Of a stretch of DNA of 64,000 nucleotides, positions 51,006 to 59,822 are shown piece after piece. The notes beneath the pieces are model-generated. The model was not told where the DNA came from, did not search any database, and worked only from the letters and a program-made list of their open reading frames with translations. Numbering within the stretch: position 1 is the first letter of the stretch; each line of letters starts with the position of its first letter. Source of the DNA: Microbacterium murale (GTDB taxonomy: Bacteria; Actinomycetota; Actinomycetes; Actinomycetales; Microbacteriaceae); assembly GCF_014635185.1 (NCBI RefSeq), contig NZ_BMCM01000003.1, positions 62,001 through 126,000 on the forward strand, read 5' to 3'. Made by a program: the position numbers and the translations under genes.

Positions 51006-51632
51006 TTACACGTCCGAGGTGAACGACGACACGGTGCGCTCAGAGATCGCTCGGGCCTCATCACTCGAAGGTCCTGGCTCTGCCACGAACACCGCTTCGC
51101 GGTAATACTGCATTTCGCGGATCGACTCGAGGATGTCTGCCAGCGCGCGATGTCCGCCATCTTTGGCCGGTGCCTGGAAGAACACGCGCGGGTACCAGCG
51201 GCGTGAGAGTTCCTTGATGCTGGAGACGTCGACGTTGCGGTAGTGCAGCCACTGATCGATCTGCGGCATGTACTTCGCCAGGAACATGCGATCGGTGCCG
51301 ATCGTGTTGCCCGCCAGGGGAGCCTTGCGCTCGAGTGGGACGAACCGTTTGATGTACTCGAGGGTCTGAGCCTCGGCATCCGCCAGCGAGACGCCGTCGG
51401 GAATCTCATTGATCAGACCTGACGACTCGTGCATCTTCGTGACGAAATCGTTCATGTTCGCCAATGCCGCGTCGGTCGGCTTGATGACGACCTGGAATCC
51501 CGCGTCGAGCGGTCGGAGCTCGAAGTCAGTGACGACGACGGCGATCTCGACGAGTTCATCCACCGAAAGATCGAGTCCCGTCATCTCGCAGTCGATCCAG
51601 ACGAGTCGATCATTTTCGGACGCAGATACCAT
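51006..51632 (-). CDS. orn: Oligoribonuclease
   Basis: 208 residues. Degrades 2-5 nt RNAs and pGpG. DEDDh exonuclease motifs: WIDCEMTGLDLSVDELVEIA (D, E), GNTIGTDRMFLAKYMPQ (D), RNVDVSSIKEL and GHRALADILESIREMQYY (H and D). Length is typical. ATG 51632 has TAGACT 6 nt upstream and no ribosome-binding site, so leaderless. It sits between two tRNA genes on the same strand. Confidence 0.96.
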   Translation of the reverse strand: MVSASENDRLVWIDCEMTGLDLSVDELVEIAVVVTDFELRPLDAGFQVVIKPTDAALANMNDFVTKMHESSGLINEIPDGVSLADAEAQTLEYIKRFVPLERKAPLAGNTIGTDRMFLAKYMPQIDQWLHYRNVDVSSIKELSRRWYPRVFFQAPAKDGGHRALADILESIREMQYYREAVFVAEPGPSSDEARAISERTVSSFTSDV

Positions 51633-51638
51633 GCGCTC

Positions 51639-51644
51639 AGTCTA
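51639..51644 (-). promoter_or_regulatory. Leaderless-type promoter of orn (TAGACT)
   Basis: TAGACT plus 6 nt before ATG 51632, in the 38-base gap after tRNA-Arg. Confidence 0.5.
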
Positions 51645-51670
51645 CTGAGGGCATGGACACTGCGATTCCT

Positions 51671-51745
51671 TGGTCCCCCAGGCACGATTCGAACGTGCGA
51701 CCGGCGACTTAGAAGATCGATGCTCTTCCGCTGAGCTACTGGGGG
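51671..51745 (-). tRNA. tRNA-Arg (TCT)
   Basis: Minus-strand cloverleaf: acceptor CCCCCAG/CTGGGGG, D arm GCTCAGCGGAAGAGC, anticodon loop CTTCTAA (anticodon TCT), T arm GCACGTTCGAATCGTGC, CCA encoded at 51671-51673. The outermost anticodon-stem pair is a T-C mismatch. The 3' end of the HNH gene runs 10 bases into its 5' end. Confidence 0.93.
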
Positions 51746-52263
51746 TCGACTTCTAGATTAGCGATACTTTGGCCCGGGGTACTCTCACTCGGCGACGGTT
51801 GGTTCTTTCGTCGAGCGCGCCACTCCCGCGCATATGCGTTGCGTCGCTGCCGACACGGTTCGCAGAGGCAACCTCTTCGTCCTTTCGACCCGCCACCATG
51901 TGGTGTGAGCGTTCGACGGGTCGGGGTGGCGGGGGCGATAGGTATGGGGATTCCCATTTTCAAGAGGTGTTTCCGGTGACCGGCGCGCTCCGAGGTGCGA
52001 CGACGGTGGCAATTGGCGCACACGACTTCGCATTTGGCGATCTCGCTCTGGATCAACGACCAGGAGCGGGTTGAAGCGCTTACGGCGCGAGATATTTCAA
52101 ACTTCTTGTCCGCACCTGGTAGGTGATCGAAGTCGAGGACTACGGGATCTGACTCGCCGCAGTCGGTGCACGAGTGAACGACGAGGTAGTCCATCATTCG
52201 TAAGAAGTTCAGATAACGGTGACGCGCCTGCATCGCCTTCAGACGTTCCCCCTTGCTGGGCAC
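51736..52263 (-). CDS. HNH endonuclease-like protein
   Basis: 175 residues. The HNH motif is CTDCGESDPVVLDFDHLPG...AKCEVVCANCHRRRT: two CxxC zinc pairs flank the catalytic DFDH and CANCH. A second cysteine pair and a strongly basic helix lie at the C-terminus (RRGCLCEPCRQRRNAYAREW, RARRKNQ), suggesting DNA binding. Free-standing HNH nucleases occur in mobile elements, restriction systems and repair; the role here is unknown. Its reading frame ends inside the tRNA-Arg gene. It starts (GTG 52263) 3 bases after the stop of the small gene upstream, so they form a pair. The segment is slightly less GC-rich than its neighbours. Confidence 0.78.
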   Translation of the reverse strand: MPSKGERLKAMQARHRYLNFLRMMDYLVVHSCTDCGESDPVVLDFDHLPGADKKFEISRAVSASTRSWSLIQSEIAKCEVVCANCHRRRTSERAGHRKHLLKMGIPIPIAPATPTRRTLTPHGGGSKGRRGCLCEPCRQRRNAYAREWRARRKNQPSPSESTPGQSIANLEVDPQ

Positions 52264-52266
52264 AGT

Positions 52267-52536
52267 TCACCCGTGGCGAAGCGCCTGTACCGCGTCGTCC
52301 GGTCGCCAGAATTCGCCCACGATGCGAAATGCGCCGGTCGCGAGATGCAGGCGCTCTGCGCGATATCGCAGTCCGAGCGGATCGGCGACGATGCGAAGGT
52401 GGCCGAGGATGCGGCCGGTGGTGTCTTGAACTCGCCACAGTTGTTCGGAGGCTCTGACGAGCTGCTCTCGTTTCGATTCGAGTTGCGGCGTGGCGTATCG
52501 CACCTCTGGCAGGTGCAGGATCTGTGTGTCGGACAT
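52267..52536 (-). CDS. Hypothetical protein paired with HNH gene
   Basis: 89 residues from ATG 52536, which has a strong AAGGAG at 6 nt. I do not recognise the family. The sequence (LHLPEVRYATPQLESKREQL, RVQDTTGRILGHLRIVADPL, GEFWRPDDAVQALRHG) suggests a short helix followed by a beta-rich domain. It lies directly upstream of the HNH gene and could be its partner or an immunity protein, but nothing in the sequence shows this. Divergent from ssb. Confidence 0.65.
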   Translation of the reverse strand: MSDTQILHLPEVRYATPQLESKREQLVRASEQLWRVQDTTGRILGHLRIVADPLGLRYRAERLHLATGAFRIVGEFWRPDDAVQALRHG

Positions 52537-52737
52537 CTGGTTCTCCTTCCGATTCGAACATATGACCGACCTCGGACATTGCGGTGACAGGAGCGGCAGC
52601 ATCCTTTCCTCCACTGATCAGGCTTTCGTCCCTTCTCTCCACCGAACGCGGGTTCTGCGCTGCGCACGATGCGCGCGAAGGGGCACTCTGGGGCGATCCG
52701 GGCGCGTCCCGGGCACTTGATGGAAGAGGAGATTGAC

Positions 52738-53262
52738 ATGAACGACAACGTGACGATCCTGGGGCGCGTCGGCGCTGACCCGAAACGAAGCGAGACCGCG
52801 AACGGCGTCGCGGTGGTGAACTTCCGCGTCGCCAGCCCGCAGCGCCGCTTCGACTCGAAGACGCAGACCTGGATCGAGACGGGCACGAACTGGTACAACG
52901 TCTCCGCGTTCCGTCAGCTGGCCGATCATGTGAAGGCGTCGCTGCACCAGGGCGATGGCGTCATCGTGACCGGGAAGCTGAAACTGCGCGAGTGGGAGAA
53001 CGCCGAACGCAAGGGGATGAGCGCCGACATCGACGCGGAGACCATCGGGCACGATCTGCGCTGGGGTGCCAGCGCCTTCGCGAAGGCGAGTCGTCCCTCG
53101 GCTGCTGTGCACGACTCTCCCGCGGTCGATGTCGACCTCGTGACTGGAGAGGTGCTCGGTGCCGAGCCTGATGCAGAAGTCGATGACGCCGACAGCCAGC
53201 ATGCGTCCTCGACGGAGCCGGCGATGGCGCACGTCGGCGGACAGTGGTCGACCGAGGATTGA
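52738..53262 (+). CDS. Single-stranded DNA-binding protein, tail-less
   Basis: 174 residues. OB fold of bacterial SSB: NVTILGRVGADPKRSETANG, VAVVNFRVASPQRRF, WYNVSAFRQLADHVKASLHQ and GDGVIVTGKLKLREWENAER. The usual acidic tip (DDDIPF-like) that recruits partner proteins is missing; the protein ends VGGQWSTED. It is therefore probably a secondary SSB, comparable to SsbB proteins used with transformation or recombination, and not the replicative SSB normally encoded beside rpsF/rpsR. ATG 52738 follows AGAGGAG. Confidence 0.88.
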   Translation: MNDNVTILGRVGADPKRSETANGVAVVNFRVASPQRRFDSKTQTWIETGTNWYNVSAFRQLADHVKASLHQGDGVIVTGKLKLREWENAERKGMSADIDAETIGHDLRWGASAFAKASRPSAAVHDSPAVDVDLVTGEVLGAEPDAEVDDADSQHASSTEPAMAHVGGQWSTED

Positions 53263-53333
53263 CGCAACCGGACAGTCGCACTGCCTGAGCGCCGTCGCAA
53301 CGCGGCGAGGCGGGGAGCACGACGGGACACCCT

Positions 53334-53339
53334 TAGAAT
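53334..53339 (+). promoter_or_regulatory. Leaderless-type promoter of lipoprotein gene (TAGAAT)
   Basis: TAGAAT plus 6 nt before GTG 53346; no ribosome-binding site. Confidence 0.5.
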
Positions 53340-53345
53340 CAGAGC

Positions 53346-53849
53346 GTGCCCCGTCGACTTCCCGCCGTCCGTCTGCGTGGCGCGACAGGAGCGGTGATCC
53401 TGATAGCGGGCCTCACGCTGGCGGGGTGCGCCCCTGAAGCGACCGAGACACCGACGACGAGTCCGTCGGCGAGCGTCGAGTCGACGCCATCAGCATCGGC
53501 GACCCCGGAAGGGCCGCTCCTCCAGCCGGATGGCTCCGCTGAGGACAACCTGCCGATCTTCTCCGCAGTCACCGAGCAGGTCTGGGCGTCGGAGAATCGC
53601 ACGTCAGGTCGCGCGTATGTCGACGCCCTGGTGGCAGCCGGGTTCGACAGGAACGCGATGCAGGTGACGCAGGATCTGACGACGGTCGGCAACCCGGTCG
53701 AGAGTCTGCAGTTCTCGGTCAGCTGGGCAGGCGAGGAGTGCCTCGTCGGTCAGGTCGGGCCGTCCACGGGGGAACCAGTCACCGTGGTCGTCGACCAACT
53801 CGCTGAGGGACGCTGCCTGGTCGGCAACACCCGCCCGATCGACTGGTGA
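53346..53849 (+). CDS. Secreted lipoprotein, DUF6993-like
   Basis: 167 residues. Signal peptide with basic start and hydrophobic core (GAVILIAGLTLAGC) ending in the lipobox LAGC (C28), so anchored outside the membrane by a lipidated cysteine. A Ser/Thr/Pro linker (about 29-58) leads to a small domain with LPIFSAVTEQVWASE, ALVAAGFDRNAMQVTQDLTT and one cysteine pair (EECLVGQ, GRCLVGN) that may form a disulfide. A Microbacteriaceae-specific family without known function, as far as I can tell. Confidence 0.82.
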   Translation: MPRRLPAVRLRGATGAVILIAGLTLAGCAPEATETPTTSPSASVESTPSASATPEGPLLQPDGSAEDNLPIFSAVTEQVWASENRTSGRAYVDALVAAGFDRNAMQVTQDLTTVGNPVESLQFSVSWAGEECLVGQVGPSTGEPVTVVVDQLAEGRCLVGNTRPIDW

Positions 53850-53861
53850 TCCTGAGCCGGT

Positions 53862-53867
53862 AGGCTG
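53862..53867 (+). promoter_or_regulatory. Possible ettA -10 element TAGGCT
   Basis: TAGGCT lies about 40 bases before the ettA start; unlike its neighbours ettA also has a ribosome-binding site (AAAAGGAG), so it would have a normal leader. Confidence 0.35.
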
Positions 53868-53907
53868 GAGTGTCGATCTTCGACGCCTACAAAAGGAGCG
53901 GTTCTCA

Positions 53908-55587
53908 GTGGCTGAGTACATCTACTCGATGGTTCGTGCGCGTAAGGCGGTGGGCGACAAGCTCATCCTCGATGACGTGACGATGTCATTCCTCCCCGGG
54001 GCGAAGATCGGCATGGTCGGCCCGAACGGTGCTGGTAAGTCGACGATCCTCAAGATCATGGCCGGCCTCGACCAGCCGTCGAACGGTGAAGCGAAGCTGT
54101 CACCCGGGTTCACCGTCGGCATCCTGATGCAGGAGCCGGTGCTCGATGAGACGAAGTCGGTGCTCGAGAACATCCAGGACGGCGTAGCCATCAAGCCGAA
54201 GCTCGACCGGTTCAACGAGATCTCCGCTCAGATGGCAGATCCTGATGCCGATTTCGACACGCTGCTCGCGGAGATGGGCGTGCTGCAGGAGGAGATCGAC
54301 GCGGCAGACGGCTGGGACCTCGACTCCCAGCTCGCCCAAGCCATGGATGCGCTGCGCACGCCCGATGGTGACGCTGCGATCGCGCCCCTGTCCGGCGGTG
54401 AGAAGCGCCGCGTGGCACTCGCCAAGCTCCTGCTGCAGAAGCCCGACCTGCTGCTCCTCGATGAGCCCACGAACCACCTCGACGCCGAGAGCGTTCTCTG
54501 GCTTGAGCAGCATCTGCAGGCCTACAAGGGTGCTGTCATCGCCATCACCCACGACCGGTACTTCCTCGACAACGTCGCCGAGTGGATCGCCGAGGTCGAC
54601 CGCGGCCGTCTGATCGGCTACGAGGGCAACTACTCCACGTACCTGGAGAAGAAGGGCGAGCGCCTCGCCATCCAGGGCAAGAAGGATGCCAAGCTCGCCA
54701 AGCGCCTGAAGGACGAGCTCGAATGGGTGCGCTCCAGCGCCAAGGGCCGCCAGACGAAGTCGAAGGCGCGTCTGGCCCGCTACGAGGAGATGGCGACAGA
54801 GGCGGAGCGCACCAGGAAACTCGACTTCGAGGAGATCCAGATCCCCGCGGGTCCGCGTCTCGGCAGTGTCGTCATCGAGGCGAAGAACCTCAAGAAGGGC
54901 TTCGGCGATCGCACGTTGATCGATGGGCTGAGCTTCAGCCTTCCGCCCAACGGCATCGTCGGCATCATCGGCGCCAACGGCGTGGGGAAGACCACGCTGT
55001 TCAAGACCATCGTCGGGCTCGAGCCTCTCGACAGCGGAGATCTCAAGATCGGTGAGACGGTCAAGATCAGCTACGTCGACCAGTCCCGCTCCAACATCGA
55101 CCCGGACAAGAACCTCTGGGAGGTCGTCTCCGACGGGCTCGACTTCATCACGGTCGGCAAGACGGAGATCCCCTCACGCGCCTACGTCTCGAAGTTCGGC
55201 TTCAAGGGACCGGACCAGCAGAAGAAGGCAGGCGTGCTCTCCGGTGGTGAGCGCAACCGTCTGAACCTCGCCCTGACCCTCAAGGAGGGCGGCAACCTGC
55301 TCCTCCTCGATGAGCCGACCAACGACCTGGACATCGAGACACTTGGTTCACTCGAGAACGCGCTTCTCGAGTTCCCCGGCTGCGCAGTGGTCATCACCCA
55401 CGACAGGTGGTTCCTCGACCGCATCGCGACGCACATCCTCGCGTACGAGGGCACGGACGAGAACCCGGCCCAGTGGCACTGGTTCGAGGGCAACTTCGAG
55501 GCGTACGAGAAGAACAAGATCGAGCGCCTCGGCCCGGACGCTGCCAACCCGCACCGCTCCACTCACCGCAAGCTGACGCGTGACTGA
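53908..55587 (+). CDS. ettA: ABC-F translation factor EttA
   Basis: 559 residues. ABC-F ATPase of the ribosome that gates the first elongation step according to the ATP/ADP ratio. Two nucleotide-binding domains: Walker A GPNGAGKST with LSGGEKRRVALAKLLL in the first, GANGVGKTTLFKT with LSGGERNRLNLALTL in the second; both Walker B regions read LLLLDEPTNHLD and LLLLDEPTNDLD. The interdomain linker (about 240-310, KKDAKLAKRLKDELEWVRSS) and the arm insert in domain 1 are EttA-like. Length is typical. GTG 53908 with AAAAGGAG. The stop overlaps the next start by 8 bases. Confidence 0.96.
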   Translation: MAEYIYSMVRARKAVGDKLILDDVTMSFLPGAKIGMVGPNGAGKSTILKIMAGLDQPSNGEAKLSPGFTVGILMQEPVLDETKSVLENIQDGVAIKPKLDRFNEISAQMADPDADFDTLLAEMGVLQEEIDAADGWDLDSQLAQAMDALRTPDGDAAIAPLSGGEKRRVALAKLLLQKPDLLLLDEPTNHLDAESVLWLEQHLQAYKGAVIAITHDRYFLDNVAEWIAEVDRGRLIGYEGNYSTYLEKKGERLAIQGKKDAKLAKRLKDELEWVRSSAKGRQTKSKARLARYEEMATEAERTRKLDFEEIQIPAGPRLGSVVIEAKNLKKGFGDRTLIDGLSFSLPPNGIVGIIGANGVGKTTLFKTIVGLEPLDSGDLKIGETVKISYVDQSRSNIDPDKNLWEVVSDGLDFITVGKTEIPSRAYVSKFGFKGPDQQKKAGVLSGGERNRLNLALTLKEGGNLLLLDEPTNDLDIETLGSLENALLEFPGCAVVITHDRWFLDRIATHILAYEGTDENPAQWHWFEGNFEAYEKNKIERLGPDAANPHRSTHRKLTRD

Positions 55588-56074
55588 CGTCCCGATCGGT
55601 GCCACGGCGAGGCTTCACGTCCCCATCCACCTGCGGTGGGGCGATCTCGACGCGTTCAATCACGTCAACAACACCTCGATGCTCAAGCTGCTCGAGGAGG
55701 CGCGCGTACGCGCCTTCTGGAAGGCCGAGGAGGGGGAGACGGCTCCGCCCACGGCCGTGCTCAATTCCGGCATCGAGGCGGGGACGCTGACGCTGATCGC
55801 GAGGCAGGAGATCGAGTACCTCGCACCGGTGCCGTATCAGCGGCGCCCCCTCGAGGTGCAGATGTGGTTCGGCAAACTCGGCGGGTCCAGTCTCGAGGTC
55901 TGCTACGAGGTGTACAACGACCCAGCGAACGAGACGCGCGTGCTGTACGCGCGCTCCACCGCCGTCATCGTGCTCGTGGACGCCGTGTCCGGGCGCCCCA
56001 CGCGCATCACGCCAGACATGCGTGAAGCCTGGACGCCGTACATCGGCGAGCCGATCACCTACGCGCACCGCTGA
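55580..56074 (+). CDS. Acyl-CoA thioesterase, 4HBT hot-dog type
   Basis: 164 residues. Single hot-dog domain with RWGDLDAFNHVNNTSMLKLL, in which the aspartate of DLDAFNHVN is the catalytic residue of 4-hydroxybenzoyl-CoA thioesterase-like enzymes, then ARQEIEYLAPVPYQRRPLEV and RSTAVIVLVD. Substrate is an acyl-CoA of unknown nature. It starts 8 bases inside ettA and is co-translated with it; the functional link, if any, is unclear. Confidence 0.9.
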   Translation: MTDVPIGATARLHVPIHLRWGDLDAFNHVNNTSMLKLLEEARVRAFWKAEEGETAPPTAVLNSGIEAGTLTLIARQEIEYLAPVPYQRRPLEVQMWFGKLGGSSLEVCYEVYNDPANETRVLYARSTAVIVLVDAVSGRPTRITPDMREAWTPYIGEPITYAHR

Positions 56075-56111
56075 CGTTCGCGCCGGCGGCATGACCAGCA
56101 GGTGGGTTCGA

Positions 56112-56996
56112 TCAGGCGGCCGGAACCCTGATCATGATCTCCTGCGTCACGCTCGCGGCCAGGACGCCGTCCTGCGTGTAGATACGTCCGGTGGCGAGTC
56201 CGCGGCCGCCGCGGGCGTTCGGCGACTCCTGCACGTACAGCAACCACTCGTCGACGCGCGCGGGGCGGTGCCACCACATCGCATGATCGAGGCTGGCCAC
56301 CTTGAGCCCGGGCGTCGCCCACGGCACGCCGTGGGCGCGCAGGATCGACTCCTGGATGCTCATGTCACTGAGATAGGCGAGCGCCGCCCGGTGAAGGCGG
56401 GGGTCCTCCGGCATCGGAGCGCGCATCCGCATCCACACCGCCTGCTGCGCCTTGCGTTCGCCGTCCGCCACAACATACAGCGGGGATTCGACGTGGCGCA
56501 TGTCCACCGGACGGTCCGTCAGCATCCGCAGTGCCTGCGGGTGCACGCCCTCCACGCGCTCTTCATCTGCCGGGATGTCATCCGGCGCGGGAATGCCCTC
56601 GGGCATCGGCTGCGCGTGCTCGACTCCCGGCGCCTCGTCCTGAAACGACGCGATCATCGAGAAGATCGGCACGCCGTTCTGGTAGGCCTGCGAACGTCGT
56701 GTGGAGAAGGAGCGACCGTCATGGATGCGGTCGACCGCGATCGTGAGCCCCTGTGTCGAGTCGCCGGGGCGGAGGAAGTAGCCGTGCATGGAATGCACCG
56801 CACGATCCTCCGGCATGGTGCGTTCGGCTGCGATGAGGGACTGACCGAGCACCTGGCCGCCGTAGATGCGTCCGGTGGGCATGTCGTGCGAGCGCCCGGT
56901 GAAGATGTCTTCCTCGGTGCGCGCCTGCGTCTCGTCGAGATCCAGCACCTCGAGCAGGTTGTCGACGGATGCCTGAGCCTGTGCCGCTGCGCTCAT
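56112..56996 (-). CDS. tesB: Acyl-CoA thioesterase II
   Basis: 294 residues, a double hot-dog protein of the TesB family that hydrolyses medium- and long-chain acyl-CoA. N-terminal domain: RIYGGQVLGQSLIAAERTMP and SMHGYFLRPGDSTQGLTIAV; C-terminal domain: RAALAYLSDMSIQESILRAH and VASLDHAMWWHRPARVDEWL, with the catalytic aspartate in SLDHAMWWH. ATG 56996 with GGGAGGAG at 5 nt. Convergent with the smaller thioesterase, 37 bases apart. Confidence 0.94.
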   Translation of the reverse strand: MSAAAQAQASVDNLLEVLDLDETQARTEEDIFTGRSHDMPTGRIYGGQVLGQSLIAAERTMPEDRAVHSMHGYFLRPGDSTQGLTIAVDRIHDGRSFSTRRSQAYQNGVPIFSMIASFQDEAPGVEHAQPMPEGIPAPDDIPADEERVEGVHPQALRMLTDRPVDMRHVESPLYVVADGERKAQQAVWMRMRAPMPEDPRLHRAALAYLSDMSIQESILRAHGVPWATPGLKVASLDHAMWWHRPARVDEWLLYVQESPNARGGRGLATGRIYTQDGVLAASVTQEIMIRVPAA

Positions 56997-57033
56997 AGCG
57001 CTCCTCCCTGCGACCGCACGGCCGCCTCGTTGG

Positions 57034-57039
57034 TAGTTT
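57034..57039 (+). promoter_or_regulatory. -10-like TAGTTT before 57047
   Basis: TAGTTT ends 7 nt before GTG 57047, close to the leaderless pattern of the region. Confidence 0.4.
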
Positions 57040-57046
57040 AGAACGC

Positions 57047-57712
57047 GTGCCCCCTCGTCTCGTTCTCTCCGATTCCGACACGGCCCGAGACGTTCTCACG
57101 TTCCTCGGCCGCGCGATGCAGGTCTCTGACGACGGCATCCGCCTCCAGGGCAGCAACGGCGTTCTCGCCTTGACGGCGTCTGCGCTGGCGCCCAAGGGGC
57201 TGTTCGATCAGACGCCGACGGTCCTCGCGATGCGGATCGTGCACGCCGACCCCGAACTGGAGTGCGACATCGTCGTCGACGAGCTCGCGCAGGATCAGGA
57301 CGAGCGGATGCTGACGCTGCCGGAGACCGGGCGGTCACCTGCCTGGGCGGGGGTGGCGCCGCCGCGCGGCGGTTGGGAGCCTGCCGGGGATCTCGATTCC
57401 GCGACGATCGCTCGACGTGCCCAGTGGGGGATATCCGCCGTCGCCCGCGGTGCGACCCCTGGCGCGGGTGAAGAGGCCGTCAGGGCGCTCAGGGCGGCGA
57501 TCTGGGGTGAGGCGGACGACGATCTCGGAGGTCTTGTGCGCGGCATCGCCTTCGCGGCGCACGCGTTCGGGTTCATCTCCGGCGAAGAGCAGATCCCGGT
57601 GACCACATCGGGACGATGGACACGCCTGGCATTCCGCCGCGGCCACGTGCTCGCCCGCGGCCCGATGGCCACCGGGTTGACCGCCGTCCGCAGCACGGGG
57701 ACGCAGAACTAG
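57047..57712 (+). CDS. Conserved actinobacterial hypothetical protein
   Basis: 221 residues, unrecognised beyond being typical of Microbacteriaceae. The N-terminal half (RLVLSDSDTARDVLTFLGRA; LQGSNGVLALTASALAPKGL; TPTVLAMRIVHADPELECDI) looks like a compact alpha/beta domain; the C-terminal half (WGISAVARGATPGAGEEAVR; GLVRGIAFAAHAFGFISGEE) is helical. No membrane segment, no catalytic motif. It ends 4 bases into the convergent FAD-dehydrogenase gene. Confidence 0.78.
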   Translation: MPPRLVLSDSDTARDVLTFLGRAMQVSDDGIRLQGSNGVLALTASALAPKGLFDQTPTVLAMRIVHADPELECDIVVDELAQDQDERMLTLPETGRSPAWAGVAPPRGGWEPAGDLDSATIARRAQWGISAVARGATPGAGEEAVRALRAAIWGEADDDLGGLVRGIAFAAHAFGFISGEEQIPVTTSGRWTRLAFRRGHVLARGPMATGLTAVRSTGTQN

Positions 57713-59373
57713 ATCGTCCGCGCCGCCGCCCGGCCGGCCTGCCGCCCCGAGAACAGGCACCCGCCGAGGAACGTGCCCTCCAGCGCTCGGTATCCGTGCA
57801 CGCCGCCGCCGCCGAATCCGCTCGCCTCGCCTGCCGAGTAGAGACCGGGGATGGCGGATCCGTCGGCCGCCAGAGCGCGTCCGTCGAGATCCGTCTCGAT
57901 CCCGCCGAGCGACTTGCGAGTGAGCACGTGCAGCTTCACCGCGATCATCGGCCCGGCGGAGGGATCCTGCAGCCGGTGCGGGCTCGCAGTGCGGATGAGC
58001 TTGTCCCCGCGGTAGGCACGCATGGATCGCAGCATCCCGATCTGCGCGTCCTTGGTGAAGTCGTTCCCGACCTCGCGGTCTCGGGCGATCACTTCGAGGC
58101 GCACGCGCTCCAGATCGAGCAGATCGTCCTCGTCGGCCCACTTCATCTGCTCGAGCAGCGAATCGAGGTCGTTCTCCACGATGAAGTCCTCACCTTCGTC
58201 GAGGAACGACTGCACAGGGCCGGTCGGTCCCTTCGCGAGTCGCGACTTCAGCAGCAGCGCGACGTCCTTGCCCGTGAGATCCGGGTTCTGCTCGCTGCCC
58301 GACAGCGCGAACTCCTTCTCGACGATCTGGCGTGACGTGACGAACCAGGAATGGTCGTGTCCGGTGGAGCGCAGGTGCTGCAGCGTGCCGAGCGTGTCGA
58401 AACCGGGAAACAGCGGCACAGGCAGGCGCTTGCCGGTCGCATCCAGCCAGAGCGACGATGGCCCTGGCAGGATTCGGATGCCGTGCGCCGGCCACACCGG
58501 ATCCCAGTTCTTGATCCCTTCGACGTAGTGCCACATCCGATCCCCGTTGATGAGGTGCGCGCCCGCAGTGGCCGAGACGGCGTGCATCGACCCGTCGACG
58601 TACGCGGGGACTCCCGTGAGCATGTGCTCAGGTGGAGTACCCAGCCGGTCCGGCCACGCCGCACGCACCAGGGCATGATTGCCGCCGATGCCGCCGGAGG
58701 ACACGATCGTCGCGCCGGCGGTGATCTCGAAGTCGCCGACGACCTCTCGTGACGTCGACACGCCCCGTGCGGCGGGGTCTTCGGCCAGTAAATGGCCCCT
58801 AGCCCCGACCACCGCGCCATCGGTGACGACCAGCTCGGTGACGCGATGGCGGGGGAGGATCGTGAGGGTGCCCGCTTCCTCTGCGCGATGCGCGGCATCC
58901 GCGAAGGGCGCGACGATGCCGGGACCGGTGCCCCAGGTGATGTGGAACCTCGGTACGGAGTTGCCCGGCCCGATCGCACCGTATCCACCGCGCTCCGCCC
59001 AGCCGACCACAGGGAAGAAACCGACGCCCCGTTCGCGCAGCCAGGCGCGCTTCTCGCCGGCCGCGAACTGCAGGTAGGCATCGGCCCATGCCCGAGGCCA
59101 GCGGTCCTCTTCGCGGTCGAAGCCCGCATTGCCGAACCAGTCCTGCGTGGCGAGCTCGAGGGAATCCTTGATGCCGAGCCGGCGCTGCTCCGGTGAGTCG
59201 ATCAGGAAGAGTCCGCCGAACGACCACCACGCCTGTCCGCCGAGGTTCGAGCGCGGCTCCTGATCGATGAGGATCACGCGCCTGCCGGCGGCCGTGGCCT
59301 CTGCGGCGGCGACAAGACCTGCCAACCCCCATCCGATCACGAGAACGTCTGCGGAAGGGGGCGTGGTGGTCAT
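57709..59373 (-). CDS. FAD-binding dehydrogenase, KSTD/fumarate-reductase-like
   Basis: 554 residues. N-terminal FAD-binding fold [20 protein letters not shown] with the glycine-rich motif, [19 protein letters not shown] and a C-terminal second FAD part [39 protein letters not shown]. The family is the FAD-dependent 'KSTD/FRD' flavoproteins that oxidise or reduce carbon-carbon bonds next to a carbonyl; this subtype is annotated as FAD-binding dehydrogenase with unknown substrate. Its start overlaps the globin stop (ATGA), and the globin start overlaps mscS likewise, so it is the last gene of a coupled trio. Confidence 0.9.
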   Translation of the reverse strand: MTTTPPSADVLVIGWGLAGLVAAAEATAAGRRVILIDQEPRSNLGGQAWWSFGGLFLIDSPEQRRLGIKDSLELATQDWFGNAGFDREEDRWPRAWADAYLQFAAGEKRAWLRERGVGFFPVVGWAERGGYGAIGPGNSVPRFHITWGTGPGIVAPFADAAHRAEEAGTLTILPRHRVTELVVTDGAVVGARGHLLAEDPAARGVSTSREVVGDFEITAGATIVSSGGIGGNHALVRAAWPDRLGTPPEHMLTGVPAYVDGSMHAVSATAGAHLINGDRMWHYVEGIKNWDPVWPAHGIRILPGPSSLWLDATGKRLPVPLFPGFDTLGTLQHLRSTGHDHSWFVTSRQIVEKEFALSGSEQNPDLTGKDVALLLKSRLAKGPTGPVQSFLDEGEDFIVENDLDSLLEQMKWADEDDLLDLERVRLEVIARDREVGNDFTKDAQIGMLRSMRAYRGDKLIRTASPHRLQDPSAGPMIAVKLHVLTRKSLGGIETDLDGRALAADGSAIPGLYSAGEASGFGGGGVHGYRALEGTFLGGCLFSGRQAGRAAARTI

Positions 59374-59822
59374 GGGGTCTCCGTTGAATCCTGACTGCTG
59401 CTGCGGGTCTCGAGCGTCGATCGCCCCGCGGGTGCCGGACCGATGCCCGACGGCTCCATGGTGTTCACCATGGCATATGCGGCGCGCTCCAGGTAGTCCC
59501 AGAGCGTCGCGTCGTGCAGCGGCGGCAGTTGCACCTCGTCGAGCGACGTGCGCATGCAGCGGAGCCAGCGGTCGCGCGCGTCAGGATCGACGTGGAACGG
59601 CATATGACGCATCCGCAGACGTGGATGACCCCTCGTCTCGCTGTAAGTCGAAGGACCGCCCCAGTACTGCGCCAGGAAGAGTGTGAACCGCTCTGCGGCG
59701 GGCCCGAGATCCTCTTCGGGATACATCGGACGCAGCACGGCATCGAGGGCGACCTCACGGTAGAAGCCGTTGACGATCCTCTCGAACGTGGCATAGCCGC
59801 CGACCTCGTCGTAGAAACTCAT
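59370..59822 (-). CDS. Truncated haemoglobin, group II (GlbO-like)
   Basis: 150 residues. Group II truncated globin: [60 protein letters not shown] with the proximal histidine in RMRHMPFHV and the group-specific tryptophan in [12 protein letters not shown]. The last 30 residues are an extra polar tail. Roles in O2/NO binding and oxidative stress are known for the family. Coupled by 4-base overlaps to both mscS and the flavoprotein gene, so a redox pair of globin and flavoprotein is plausible. Confidence 0.93.
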   Translation of the reverse strand: MSFYDEVGGYATFERIVNGFYREVALDAVLRPMYPEEDLGPAAERFTLFLAQYWGGPSTYSETRGHPRLRMRHMPFHVDPDARDRWLRCMRTSLDEVQLPPLHDATLWDYLERAAYAMVNTMEPSGIGPAPAGRSTLETRSSSQDSTETP

